Part shown: positions 1 through 5,500 of the stretch, in pieces
How positions within the stretch are numbered: position 1 is the stretch's first letter
Layout of the letters: every line of letters starts with the position of its first letter
NCBI GenBank assembly: GCA_017412025.1
Contig: JAFQOY010000071.1
Span: 1-6,950, forward strand
Direction: 5' to 3'
Origin: Clostridia bacterium
GTDB lineage: Bacteria > Bacillota_A > Clostridia > Christensenellales > Aristaeellaceae
Length of the DNA: 6,950 nucleotides
Position numbers and translations under genes: made by a program
Notes under the pieces: model-generated
What the model saw: only the letters and a program-made list of their open reading frames with translations
What the model was told of the DNA's origin: nothing
The model's database searches: none

Positions 1-1
1 C

Positions 2-148
2 TGCCCGCCGAAGATCCCGGTGTGCATCTGCGGCAAAAAGCCGGTGGTCAAGGTGCTGGGCGGAGGCGGCGTGAAGCCGAGCAAAGAGGAGATTGAAGTG
101 AACGCCAGAAGCCGGAGCGCGATGCTGAGGGGATGTGTGAAGCTGTGA
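2..148 (+). CDS. rsmH: 16S rRNA (cytosine(1402)-N4)-methyltransferase RsmH, C-terminal part
   Basis: The gene enters from the left edge, and only its last 48 residues are visible. They carry the cysteine-rich tail typical of Rsm[15 protein letters not shown], then a short basic/glycine stretch, an EEIE segment and [10 protein letters not shown] close to the stop. In RsmH homologues the matching end reads roughly CPPxxPVCxCGxxP...NPRxRSAKLR. RsmH uses S-adenosylmethionine to methylate N4 of C1402 in the decoding P site of 16S rRNA. The SAM-binding domain lies outside the window, so its integrity cannot be judged. The TGA stop at 146-148 overlaps the GTG start of the next gene. The last residues (GCVKL) differ from the usual VAEK-type end. 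In most bacteria rsmH is followed by ftsL in the division and cell-wall cluster; here it is followed by a flavoprotein, so this locus is rearranged or is a stand-alone copy. Confidence 0.82.
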   Translation, partial: CPPKIPVCICGKKPVVKVLGGGGVKPSKEEIEVNARSRSAMLRGCVKL

Positions 149-612
149 GAAGGAAGGACAGAGAGATCGCCGACCTTGACCGGATTGCGCAGATTATGCA
201 GGCATGCCAGGCGGTTTCCATTGCCTTTGGCGGCGGCGCGCCGTACGTGATCCCGATGAGCTACGGCTTTACTTTTGAAGGCGGAAGGTTCACGCTCTAT
301 ATGCACGGCGCGCTCAAGGGCGAAAAGATCGACCGTGTGAAGGCTGATCCGCGCGCGGCGTTTACGATGTTCACGGGCAACCGGGTGTATGGCACGGGCG
401 ATAACGGCAGCAGCTATACGTCCTCGTTTGACAGCGTGTGCGGCAGCGGCGTAATCCGATTCCTTGAGGGGACGGAAAAGAAAGCCGGGCTTGATGCGCT
501 GATGGCGCATTATGCGCCGGGAAAAAAGTTTGAGTTTCCCGAAAAGATGCTGGACGCGACCTGCGTGATGGCGCTGGACGTCATGCAGATTTCGGGGAAG
601 CATCATGACTGA
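145..612 (+). CDS. NimA-like FMN-binding protein, pyridoxamine 5'-phosphate oxidase superfamily
   Basis: A 155-residue protein, the usual length for this split-barrel flavin-binding family. Visible hallmarks are the N-terminal (M)[17 protein letters not shown] at about residues 33-42, [13 protein letters not shown] at about 51-63, ADPRAAF after it, and the C-terminal end ISGKHHD. Family members bind FMN or a related cofactor as dimers; the NimA branch is linked to reduction of 5-nitroimidazoles, but most members have no known substrate. I chose GTG at 145 because homologues begin MRRKDRE and because GTGA overlaps the stop of rsmH, a typical coupling arrangement. An in-frame ATG at 133 would add four residues (MCEA), but the AGGGG directly before it leaves no normal spacing. 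The same AGGGG lies 12 bases before the GTG, a weak site that fits coupled translation. A terminator follows immediately. The family call is firm; the substrate is unknown. Confidence 0.88.
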   Translation: MRRKDREIADLDRIAQIMQACQAVSIAFGGGAPYVIPMSYGFTFEGGRFTLYMHGALKGEKIDRVKADPRAAFTMFTGNRVYGTGDNGSSYTSSFDSVCGSGVIRFLEGTEKKAGLDALMAHYAPGKKFEFPEKMLDATCVMALDVMQISGKHHD

Positions 613-616
613 GATC

Positions 617-642
617 AAAAGCCTTCCTTCGGGAGGGCTTTT
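617..642 (+). terminator. Rho-independent terminator after the flavoprotein gene
   Basis: Stem GCCTTCC (621-627) pairs with GGAGGGC (632-638) through one G-U pair, around a TTCG loop closed by C-G, a very stable tetraloop. Flanking AAAA and TTTT extend the pairing and supply the U-tract. It starts four bases after the stop codon and closes the rsmH/flavoprotein unit. The flanking A-tract means it could also stop transcription from the opposite side. Confidence 0.9.
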
Positions 643-743
643 GTCATGCAAATCGTATTGCAGGAAACCGGTATTGTCTGCCGAGAAAAGAGAACTGCTG
701 CATTTTATCGATGATGCGGCCGGCAGCATACAGGTTTACTTCC

Positions 744-772
744 TTTTCAAGCGCCAATAAATCTGGTATAAT
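744..772 (+). promoter_or_regulatory. Sigma-A promoter of rsmI
   Basis: TTTTCA (744-749, four of six matches to TTGACA) is followed after 17 bases by a perfect TATAAT (767-772) with an extended -10 TGG directly before it. The predicted start is near 779, giving a leader of about 24 bases before the rsmI ATG. It lies downstream of a strong terminator, so rsmI and the nitroreductase probably form their own transcription unit. Confidence 0.8.
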
Positions 773-802
773 GGCTGTATTGATCAGTCAGGAGGAATCC
801 CT

Positions 803-1699
803 ATGCCCCGCCTTTACGTCGTTGCCACGCCGATTGGCAACTTATCCGATATGACCCCGCGCGCGATTGAGACGCTGAAAAGCGTCGATCTCATCGCCGC
901 AGAGGATACGCGCGTGACCCGCGCGCTGCTCAATCACTTCGGAATCGATACGCCGACGATCTCCAACCATCAGCACAACGAGGAGATGCGCGCCTCTTCC
1001 CTGCCGCAGCGGATGATCGACGAGGATCTGAATGTGGCCGTCGTGACCGACGCGGGCACGCCCTGCATCAGCGACCCGGGCTGCGTGCTCGTGCGAGAGG
1101 CGGCGGCGCTGGGCGTCGAGGTGCTCGCTGTGCCGGGGCCGACGGCGATGGCCAGCGCGCTCTCCGTCAGCGGGTTTGACACGCGGGAGTTCGCGTTCTA
1201 CGGCTTTCTGCCGCGGCAGAAGAAAGAACTGAAGGAGAAGCTCCTTTCCATGAAGCGCAGCGGCGTGCCTGTCGGCGTGGTGCACGAGAGTCCGCACCGC
1301 GTGATCGAGCTGGTGCGCGTGATTGCCGATACGCTGCCCGGCTGCCGCGTGTCCGCCAGCTGCGACCTGACCAAGCTCTATGAAAAGACCATCCGCGGCA
1401 CAGCGGACGAGGTGCTTGAGATGCTGGAGGGCAACGCCAAGGCGGAGAAGGGCGAATACTGCCTGGTGCTGGATATGAGCGGCGTAGAGCTTCCGGAGCA
1501 GGAGACGGCGAGCAGCGCCAGCCTTGAAGCGCAGATTTTTGAAGAGCTTCTGTGCGGCGCAGATCTCCGCCAGGCGGCGGAGCGCCTGATGGAGCGCGGC
1601 GCAAAGCGCAATGATGTGTATAAGGCGAAGACGAACGTGCAGCGGTATCTGGAGGATCTGATGTACGGCGAAGAAGAGGAGGACGAAGGCGATGAATGA
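803..1699 (+). CDS. rsmI: 16S rRNA (cytidine(1402)-2'-O)-methyltransferase RsmI
   Basis: RsmI methylates the ribose 2'-OH of C1402 in 16S rRNA with S-adenosylmethionine; with RsmH it makes m4Cm1402 in the P site. The 298 residues cover the whole family length. Tetrapyrrole-methylase-fold motifs appear in order: VVATPIGNL (6-14), AEDTR (33-37), VVTDAGTP (80-87), VPGPTA (110-115), YGFLP (133-137), HESPHR (161-166), LTKLYE (189-194) and KGEYCLVL (216-223). The C-terminal part from about 240 resembles the small helical tail domain of RsmI (DLRQAAERLMERGAKRNDVY). The start is fixed by AGGAGG at 790-795, seven bases before the ATG. The protein ends in a strongly acidic tail, YGEEEEDEGDE. The last 8 bases overlap the nitroreductase gene, whose ribosome binding site lies inside the tail codons. 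The call is secure. Confidence 0.97.
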   Translation: MPRLYVVATPIGNLSDMTPRAIETLKSVDLIAAEDTRVTRALLNHFGIDTPTISNHQHNEEMRASSLPQRMIDEDLNVAVVTDAGTPCISDPGCVLVREAAALGVEVLAVPGPTAMASALSVSGFDTREFAFYGFLPRQKKELKEKLLSMKRSGVPVGVVHESPHRVIELVRVIADTLPGCRVSASCDLTKLYEKTIRGTADEVLEMLEGNAKAEKGEYCLVLDMSGVELPEQETASSASLEAQIFEELLCGADLRQAAERLMERGAKRNDVYKAKTNVQRYLEDLMYGEEEEDEGDE

Positions 1700-2438
1700 G
1701 ACCATTAAGCTTCTGATGGAAAGAAAGAGCGTGCGCCAGTTTGTGATGGAGAAAATGCCGAAAGAGGACGTGCGCACGATCCTCGAAGCCGCCGTGCAGG
1801 CGCCGACGGCGGGCAACAAGTCTCTCTGGACGGCGATTCACGTGACCGATCCGGACAAGAAGGCGGCGCTTGCAAAGTCCTGCGACAATCAGCCCTTTAT
1901 CGCCACCGCGCCGCTGGTGCTGGTGTTCTGCGCGGATTACAAGCGCTGGTTTGACATGTATAAGACGCTGGATCTTGGCGAAGAGCTGCGCGTGCCGGGC
2001 GAGGGCGATTTCCTGCTGGCGGCGGCAGATACGTTTATCGCGGCGCATGCCAGCGTCGTCGCGGCGGACGCGCTGGGCTACGGCTCCTGCTATATCGGCG
2101 ATATCGTGGAGAACTGCGATATCCAGCGCGAGATTCTGGGTCTTCCGGAGTATGTGAAGCCGGTGTGTATGGCGGTTTACGGCAGGCCGACGCAGAGCCA
2201 GATCGACCGCAAAAAGCCGCCGCGCTTTAAGGTTGAGGATCTGGTGCACGAGAACACCTATAAGGCGATTGATGCACAGGAGATGGTCGACATGATCGGT
2301 GAGCGTCAGGGGCTTGAGGGCGAGGCGCTTGACCGCTGGCTTCTGGCCTTTTGCAAGCGCAAGTGGAACTGCGATTTCAGCCGGGAAATGACGCGATCCG
2401 CCGCGCAGATGATCTCTGAGTGGTGCGAGGGAAAATAA
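1692..2438 (+). CDS. NfsA-like nitroreductase family protein (FMN-dependent oxidoreductase)
   Basis: A 248-residue flavoprotein of the nitroreductase fold. The phosphate/FMN-binding N-terminus ERKSVRQF (10-17) and the QAPTAGNKSLW segment (36-46) are clear. A mid-protein helix with AAHASVVAADALGYGSCYIG is typical of the family, as is the C-terminal LAFCKRKWNCDFSREMTRS, common in NfsA-like proteins of Bacillota. Such enzymes use NAD(P)H to reduce nitro compounds, quinones or flavins; the natural substrate cannot be told from sequence. The ATG at 1692 overlaps the end of rsmI (stop 1697-1699), and AGGAGG at 1677-1682 stands nine bases upstream, inside rsmI. The two genes are therefore probably cotranscribed and translationally coupled, though no functional link to rRNA methylation is evident. 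A terminator follows. Confidence 0.93.
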   Translation: MNETIKLLMERKSVRQFVMEKMPKEDVRTILEAAVQAPTAGNKSLWTAIHVTDPDKKAALAKSCDNQPFIATAPLVLVFCADYKRWFDMYKTLDLGEELRVPGEGDFLLAAADTFIAAHASVVAADALGYGSCYIGDIVENCDIQREILGLPEYVKPVCMAVYGRPTQSQIDRKKPPRFKVEDLVHENTYKAIDAQEMVDMIGERQGLEGEALDRWLLAFCKRKWNCDFSREMTRSAAQMISEWCEGK

Positions 2439-2454
2439 GGAATCCATATGCAGG

Positions 2455-2482
2455 GCGGCAGACCTTCTGGTCTGCCGCTTGT
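2455..2482 (+). terminator. Rho-independent terminator after the nitroreductase gene
   Basis: A perfect 10-bp stem, GCGGCAGACC (2455-2464) with GGTCTGCCGC (2469-2478), closes a TTCT loop. The T-tract is interrupted (TTGTTTG), so termination may be less than complete. It separates the rsmI unit from the HTH regulator operon. Confidence 0.83.
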
Positions 2483-2503
2483 TTGATCTGAAAACAAAAT
2501 GAT

Positions 2504-2566
2504 GTAAAAGAAGCTTGACATTCATAAGCGCGTGCATTATAATGTGAATGTAAAGCAAGCTTGACT
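2504..2566 (+). promoter_or_regulatory. Paired candidate operators for the HTH regulator
   Basis: Two related 16-base elements lie 46 bases apart: GTAAAAGAAGCTTGAC (2504-2519, covering the start of the -35 box) and GTAAAGCAAGCTTGAC (2550-2565, at the predicted transcription start). The second is a near-perfect dyad, GTnAAGC-AA-GCTTnAC; the first keeps the right half and part of the left. Including flanks, 16 of 19 bases match between copies. In addition GCTTGACATTCA (2513-2524) and TGAATGTAAAGC (2545-2556) form an inverted repeat with 11 of 12 pairs that brackets the promoter. Binding at both would block RNA polymerase. That the regulator encoded directly downstream binds here is inference. 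Confidence 0.72.
2515..2543 (+). promoter_or_regulatory. Consensus sigma-A promoter of the HTH regulator operon
   Basis: TTGACA (2515-2520) and TATAAT (2538-2543) both match the consensus exactly, with the ideal 17-base spacer. The predicted transcription start is near 2550. A perfect promoter is expected to be strong unless repressed, and the dyads over its -35 box and at its start point suggest that it is repressed. Confidence 0.93.
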
Positions 2567-2586
2567 TTTGAGGCGGGGGATTATCG

Positions 2587-2790
2587 ATGAAGAATAAACT
2601 GGAAGAACTGAGGAAACAAAATGGAATCCGGCAGGAAGACCTTGCGAGGGCGTTGGGCGTATCGCGGCAGACCGTGATTTCGCTGGAAAAGGGCAAGTAT
2701 AATCCCTCTCTGGCGCTGGCGTTCCGTCTTGCGCGGTATTTTTCCCTGCCGATTGAAGCGATCTTTGATGATTCGGATGAATTGCCGTAA
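2587..2790 (+). CDS. Small Cro/CI (XRE)-type HTH transcriptional regulator
   Basis: At 67 residues this is a single helix-turn-helix domain with almost nothing else. The pattern is textbook: [21 protein letters not shown] (5-25), recognition helix [11 protein letters not shown] (26-36), then [15 protein letters not shown] (38-52) and a short acidic end. It belongs to the group of minimal regulators in Bacillota usually found beside a small membrane protein, as here. GGGGGA at 2575-2580 lies six bases before the ATG. With a consensus promoter and flanking dyads just upstream, negative autoregulation is the likely mode. There is no sensor domain, so any signal would have to come through the partner membrane protein or through changes in protein level. 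The family is certain; the target and signal are unknown. Confidence 0.94.
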   Translation: MKNKLEELRKQNGIRQEDLARALGVSRQTVISLEKGKYNPSLALAFRLARYFSLPIEAIFDDSDELP

Positions 2791-2805
2791 GAAAGGATGA
2801 TGCAT

Positions 2806-3237
2806 ATGAAATGCAGAGCGACGAGAAACATCTGGCTGAAAACTATGCTGATTGCCGGCGCTGTGATTCTGGCTGCCGGTATCTTCTTGATGCTCCGTGT
2901 CCCGGAGGAGGGTGCAGGCGCGCGCATGGCGGGCATGCTTTGCGGTCTTGGCGGCTCGTTTGCTTTGATGGGCGGCGGATTTCTGCTGTATAACAGAATC
3001 ACCGGCGAGCAGCGGACGAAGGAGCGCGCCCTCAGGATGGAGGATGAGCGCGGGATGATGGTGGCTTATAAGGCGCAGAATGTGGCGGCGGTCTCTGCTG
3101 TGATGGCGATCATCGTGATGCTGATTGCCGCGCTGATCCGCGGTGATTCGCTGTACATGACGATGGGTACGGTATCCTGTATTCTGGTTGCCGTGATCAA
3201 AATCGCCGCCTATGCGTTTTACGACAGAAAGATGTAA
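2806..3237 (+). CDS. Four-helix integral membrane protein of unknown function, partner of the HTH regulator
   Basis: A 143-residue protein with four predicted transmembrane segments at about 11-30, 41-62, 93-111 and 118-138. Between segments two and three is a charged, presumably cytoplasmic loop with ERALRMEDERG (73-83) and YKAQN (88-92). A DER box followed by a K-A motif recurs in small membrane proteins next to minimal XRE regulators in Bacillota (DUF2178-like); that family name is tentative. I chose ATG 2806 because AAAGGA (2792-2797) stands eight bases before it. ATGs at 2797 and 2800 are in frame but leave no room for a binding site. The gap to the regulator stop is 15 bases, so the two genes are one operon. 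No enzymatic motif is visible. A role in sensing or in sequestering the regulator is only a hypothesis. Confidence 0.8.
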   Translation: MKCRATRNIWLKTMLIAGAVILAAGIFLMLRVPEEGAGARMAGMLCGLGGSFALMGGGFLLYNRITGEQRTKERALRMEDERGMMVAYKAQNVAAVSAVMAIIVMLIAALIRGDSLYMTMGTVSCILVAVIKIAAYAFYDRKM

Positions 3238-3256
3238 AACGACAGTGATTTGGCAG

Positions 3257-3286
3257 AAGGCTTCTCCTTGATGGAGGAGCTTTTTT
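3257..3286 (+). terminator. Rho-independent terminator of the HTH operon
   Basis: GCTTCTCC (3260-3267) pairs with GGAGGAGC (3273-3280) through one G-U pair around a TTGAT loop, followed by six T residues (3281-3286). The AAG before the stem can pair with the start of the T-tract. The loop and first stem base of the right arm also form the predicted -35 box of the next promoter. Confidence 0.9.
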
Positions 3287-3296
3287 GCGCTATAAT
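3268..3296 (+). promoter_or_regulatory. Sigma-A promoter of the hydrolase/oxidoreductase unit, nested in the terminator
   Basis: TTGATG (3268-3273, four of six matches, with TTGA intact) is 17 bases from a perfect TATAAT (3291-3296). The predicted start is near 3303, about 42 bases before the hydrolase ATG. No other -10/-35 pair is seen between the terminator and the gene. The -35 box occupies the loop of the upstream terminator hairpin. Confidence 0.72.
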
Positions 3297-3344
3297 AGCC
3301 ATAAGAGATGAGCTACGTCAAACTGGTTTTCGGGAGGCGCAGAA

Positions 3345-4304
3345 ATGGTCAAACTGATACGTGAAGAGAATTACGAGCAGATGATGCGGGGCGTTGTGGA
3401 GCCCGGACTTGAAGCGATGCGCGAGGAAATCGAGATGCCGCTTGACGGCGGCGGCACGCTGCACTGTGAGATCTACAACCGCTATGATGCAAAGCGCGCC
3501 GTCGTCATCGTGCACGGCTATACGGAGTCGGCGGAAAAGTTCCGCGAGCTGGTCTGGTATTTCATCCACAGCGGTTTCAGCGTGTTTTCCTATGATCAGC
3601 GTGGGCATGGGCGCAGCGTGCGCGGCGTAGCGGATACATCGATTACGCATGTGGATCGTTTTGACGATTACCTCAGGGATTTGGAGCAGTTTGTGGAAAG
3701 TGTGGTTCGCCCGCGCATGGGCGACGCGCCGCTGTATCTGTACGGGCATTCCATGGGCGGCGCGGTGGCTGCGTTTGCGCTGATCCGGCATCCGGACTGG
3801 TTTGCGCGTGCGGTGCTCAATGCGCCGATGATTGCGCCGGTGACGAAGCCGCTGCCCAGAAAGGCGGCAAAGGCGCTGGGCGCGCTGTATGCGGCGCTGG
3901 GCAAGGGGCGCGAGCGCGCGTTTGTCGGCAAGCCGTTTGATCCGGCGAGGGAGAAGTTTGATACGTCGTGCATGACGTCCAGAGCGCGCTTTGATTACTA
4001 TCAGCACAAGCGCAATACGCGCAGGGAGCTGCAGAACTGCAGCCCGACATACGCCTGGGTGCGCGAGGCGGCCGGTGTGACGGAGCCGCTGCTCCAAAAT
4101 GCGCCGCAGATTCAGACGCCGATTCTGCTCTGCCAGGCGGAGCTTGACAATATTGTGGAGCTTGAGGAACAGAACCGGTTTGTCGAGCTGGCGCCGAACG
4201 CACAGAAGGCGACCTTCCGCGCCAAGCACGAACTGTACTCCTCGGAGCAGAGCGTGATGGAGGAGTATGTAAAGACCGTGATTGGTTTCCTTTCGCAGGA
4301 CTGA
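3345..4304 (+). CDS. Alpha/beta hydrolase, monoacylglycerol lipase/lysophospholipase type
   Basis: A 319-residue serine hydrolase with the alpha/beta fold (Hydrolase_4, serine aminopeptidase S33-like). Key elements are the oxyanion-hole segment IVHGYTES (55-62), DQRGHGRS (84-91), the nucleophile elbow GHSMGG (134-139, serine 136), a likely catalytic aspartate in QAELDNIV (Asp268) and the catalytic histidine in AKHELYS (His295). The cap region between about 165 and 245 is rich in basic residues. There is no signal peptide or membrane segment, so it is likely cytoplasmic. Relatives hydrolyse acylglycerols or lysophospholipids, but many are broad esterases and the substrate cannot be fixed here. 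GGGAGG at 3332-3337 lies seven bases before the ATG. The next gene starts 13 bases after the stop, so the two are almost certainly cotranscribed. Confidence 0.92.
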   Translation: MVKLIREENYEQMMRGVVEPGLEAMREEIEMPLDGGGTLHCEIYNRYDAKRAVVIVHGYTESAEKFRELVWYFIHSGFSVFSYDQRGHGRSVRGVADTSITHVDRFDDYLRDLEQFVESVVRPRMGDAPLYLYGHSMGGAVAAFALIRHPDWFARAVLNAPMIAPVTKPLPRKAAKALGALYAALGKGRERAFVGKPFDPAREKFDTSCMTSRARFDYYQHKRNTRRELQNCSPTYAWVREAAGVTEPLLQNAPQIQTPILLCQAELDNIVELEEQNRFVELAPNAQKATFRAKHELYSSEQSVMEEYVKTVIGFLSQD

Positions 4305-4317
4305 GGAGGGATGGGAT

Positions 4318-5373
4318 ATGAGCAGAATCCGCTATGCAGTGGCAGGAAACGGCTGGCGCGCGATGTTCTTTGTGCGCGCGGCGAAGAACCTGCCGGAGCT
4401 ATTTGAACTGACCGGCGTGCTCTGCCGCACGAAGGAAAAGGCGGAGGCCTTTGAACGCGAACACGGCGTGAAGGCGTATCATACGCTGGATGCGCTGCTT
4501 GAGACGAAGCCGCAGTTTGTCGTCACCTGCGTGACCAAGGCTGCGCTGGCCGATATGACGATGCAGATCCTTGAGCGCGGCGTGCCGGTGCTGTCTGAGA
4601 CGCCGCTGGCGGTGGATATTCCGACGCTTGAAAGGCTGTGGGAGACGCATGTGCGCACGGGGACGCCGCTGGAGATGGCGGAGCAGTACTTCCTCTATCC
4701 CAGCCATCAGGCGAAGAGGAAGATTGTGAAGTCGGGTCTGCTGGGCGACGTGCATAATGTGTGGATGTCGATGATGCACGATTACCACGGCATCAGCATG
4801 CTGCGCGCGTATCTGGGCGAGGAAAACGGGCCTGTGGAGATCCGCGCGCGGAAGATATACAGCCCCATCGCCGTGACGGGCAGCCGTGCAGGCTATACGC
4901 CGGGCAGCGAAACGGGCGACGAGTACCGTACGCTGGCGCAGTTTACGTATGCGGACGGCAGAATCGGCCTGTACGATTTCTCCGGTACGCAGTATCACAG
5001 CGCGATCCGCTCCAATCACATGCGCATTCTGGGCACGCGCGGCGAGATCTTTGACGATGAGGTGCGCTATCTGCGCGGGGACGACAGGCCGGAGACGGCA
5101 AAACTTGTCACGCGCTGCGACATGATCACCGGCACCATCCGTACGATTGAGTTTGACGGGACGTGCGTATACCGCAATCCGTTCCGCTGGGATGTGGCGA
5201 TGACGGAAGATGATATTGCGGTGAGCACTGTGCTCGTGCGCATGGGCGACAGGCTTGCTGGCGGCGGCGCACACTATCCGCATGCATTCCGCGACAGCTA
5301 TATGTCCTGCCTGCTCCTTGCCGCGGCGCAGGAGGACGGAAAAGCAACGACGCAGAAGATGCCGTGGGACTGA
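4318..5373 (+). CDS. Gfo/Idh/MocA-family oxidoreductase, atypical (no EKP lysine)
   Basis: A 351-residue protein with an N-terminal Rossmann domain and a C-terminal alpha/beta domain, as in glucose-fructose oxidoreductase and inositol dehydrogenase relatives. The nucleotide-binding start is RIRYAVAGNGWRA (3-15). The usual E-K-P active-site motif is SETPLA here (93-98), with threonine in place of lysine. AEQYFLYPSHQ (121-131) and SGLLGDV (139-145) match the family's second conserved block, and MHDYHGISMLRAYLG (153-167) replaces the usual D...H segment while keeping a histidine. The start at 4318 is fixed by GAGGAGGG (4303-4310) seven bases upstream; a longer in-frame extension to 4282 overlaps the hydrolase and has no such site. 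Family members oxidise or reduce sugars, cyclitols and their derivatives with NAD(P). The substrate is unknown, and the altered motif makes ordinary hydride-transfer chemistry uncertain. It follows the hydrolase by 13 bases. Confidence 0.87.
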   Translation: MSRIRYAVAGNGWRAMFFVRAAKNLPELFELTGVLCRTKEKAEAFEREHGVKAYHTLDALLETKPQFVVTCVTKAALADMTMQILERGVPVLSETPLAVDIPTLERLWETHVRTGTPLEMAEQYFLYPSHQAKRKIVKSGLLGDVHNVWMSMMHDYHGISMLRAYLGEENGPVEIRARKIYSPIAVTGSRAGYTPGSETGDEYRTLAQFTYADGRIGLYDFSGTQYHSAIRSNHMRILGTRGEIFDDEVRYLRGDDRPETAKLVTRCDMITGTIRTIEFDGTCVYRNPFRWDVAMTEDDIAVSTVLVRMGDRLAGGGAHYPHAFRDSYMSCLLLAAAQEDGKATTQKMPWD

Positions 5374-5385
5374 TGCGGCGGCAGG

Positions 5386-5409
5386 GCCTTCCATTCGGAA
5401 GGCTTTTTT
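5386..5409 (+). terminator. Rho-independent terminator after the oxidoreductase gene
   Basis: A perfect 7-bp stem, GCCTTCC (5386-5392) with GGAAGGC (5397-5403), an ATTC loop and six T residues (5404-5409). It begins 12 bases after the stop codon and isolates gdhA from the preceding unit. Confidence 0.94.
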
Positions 5410-5412
5410 GCT

Positions 5413-5433
5413 TGAATTGATTCTGGCAATTCA
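5413..5433. repeat. Inverted repeat upstream of the gdhA promoter
   Basis: TGAATTG (5413-5419) and CAATTCA (5427-5433) are perfect inverted 7-base arms separated by seven bases. A second, overlapping pair is ATTCTG (5420-5425) with CAGAAT (5452-5457). The site lies about 70 bases upstream of the gdhA -35 box and could bind a regulator. It could also be chance in AT-rich DNA. Confidence 0.35.
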
Positions 5434-5500
5434 TATTTCTGCAAAAAATGTCAGAATTATAGTAAAACTGAAAGAAAATGGAAAATATATTAAAAAGGAC

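Noticed and set aside
674..760. A 28-codon reading frame from a TTG start in the gap before rsmI (ends FLFKRQ)
   Set aside because: There is no ribosome binding site, it starts just after a terminator, and it ends within the spacer of the rsmI promoter. No evidence supports translation.
1167..3002. A 611-codon open frame on the minus strand across the rsmI end, the nitroreductase and the HTH region
   Set aside because: It crosses several clear genes, terminators and a consensus promoter, and its translation is a low-complexity Arg/His/Ala-rich mix with no recognisable domain. It is explained by G/C-rich third positions of the genes on the other strand.
4399..5394. A 331-codon open frame antisense to the Gfo/Idh/MocA gene, and a similar one at 3318-4229 antisense to the hydrolase
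   Set aside because: Both mirror the coding frame of a well-supported gene, have no convincing start context and show no protein motif.
621..5403. Near-identical terminator stems (GCCTTCC at 621-627 and 5386-5392) as a possible dispersed repeat
   Set aside because: Similarity is limited to the short stem-loop and T-tract; the flanks do not match. Such stems are common terminator sequences and need no repeat-family explanation.
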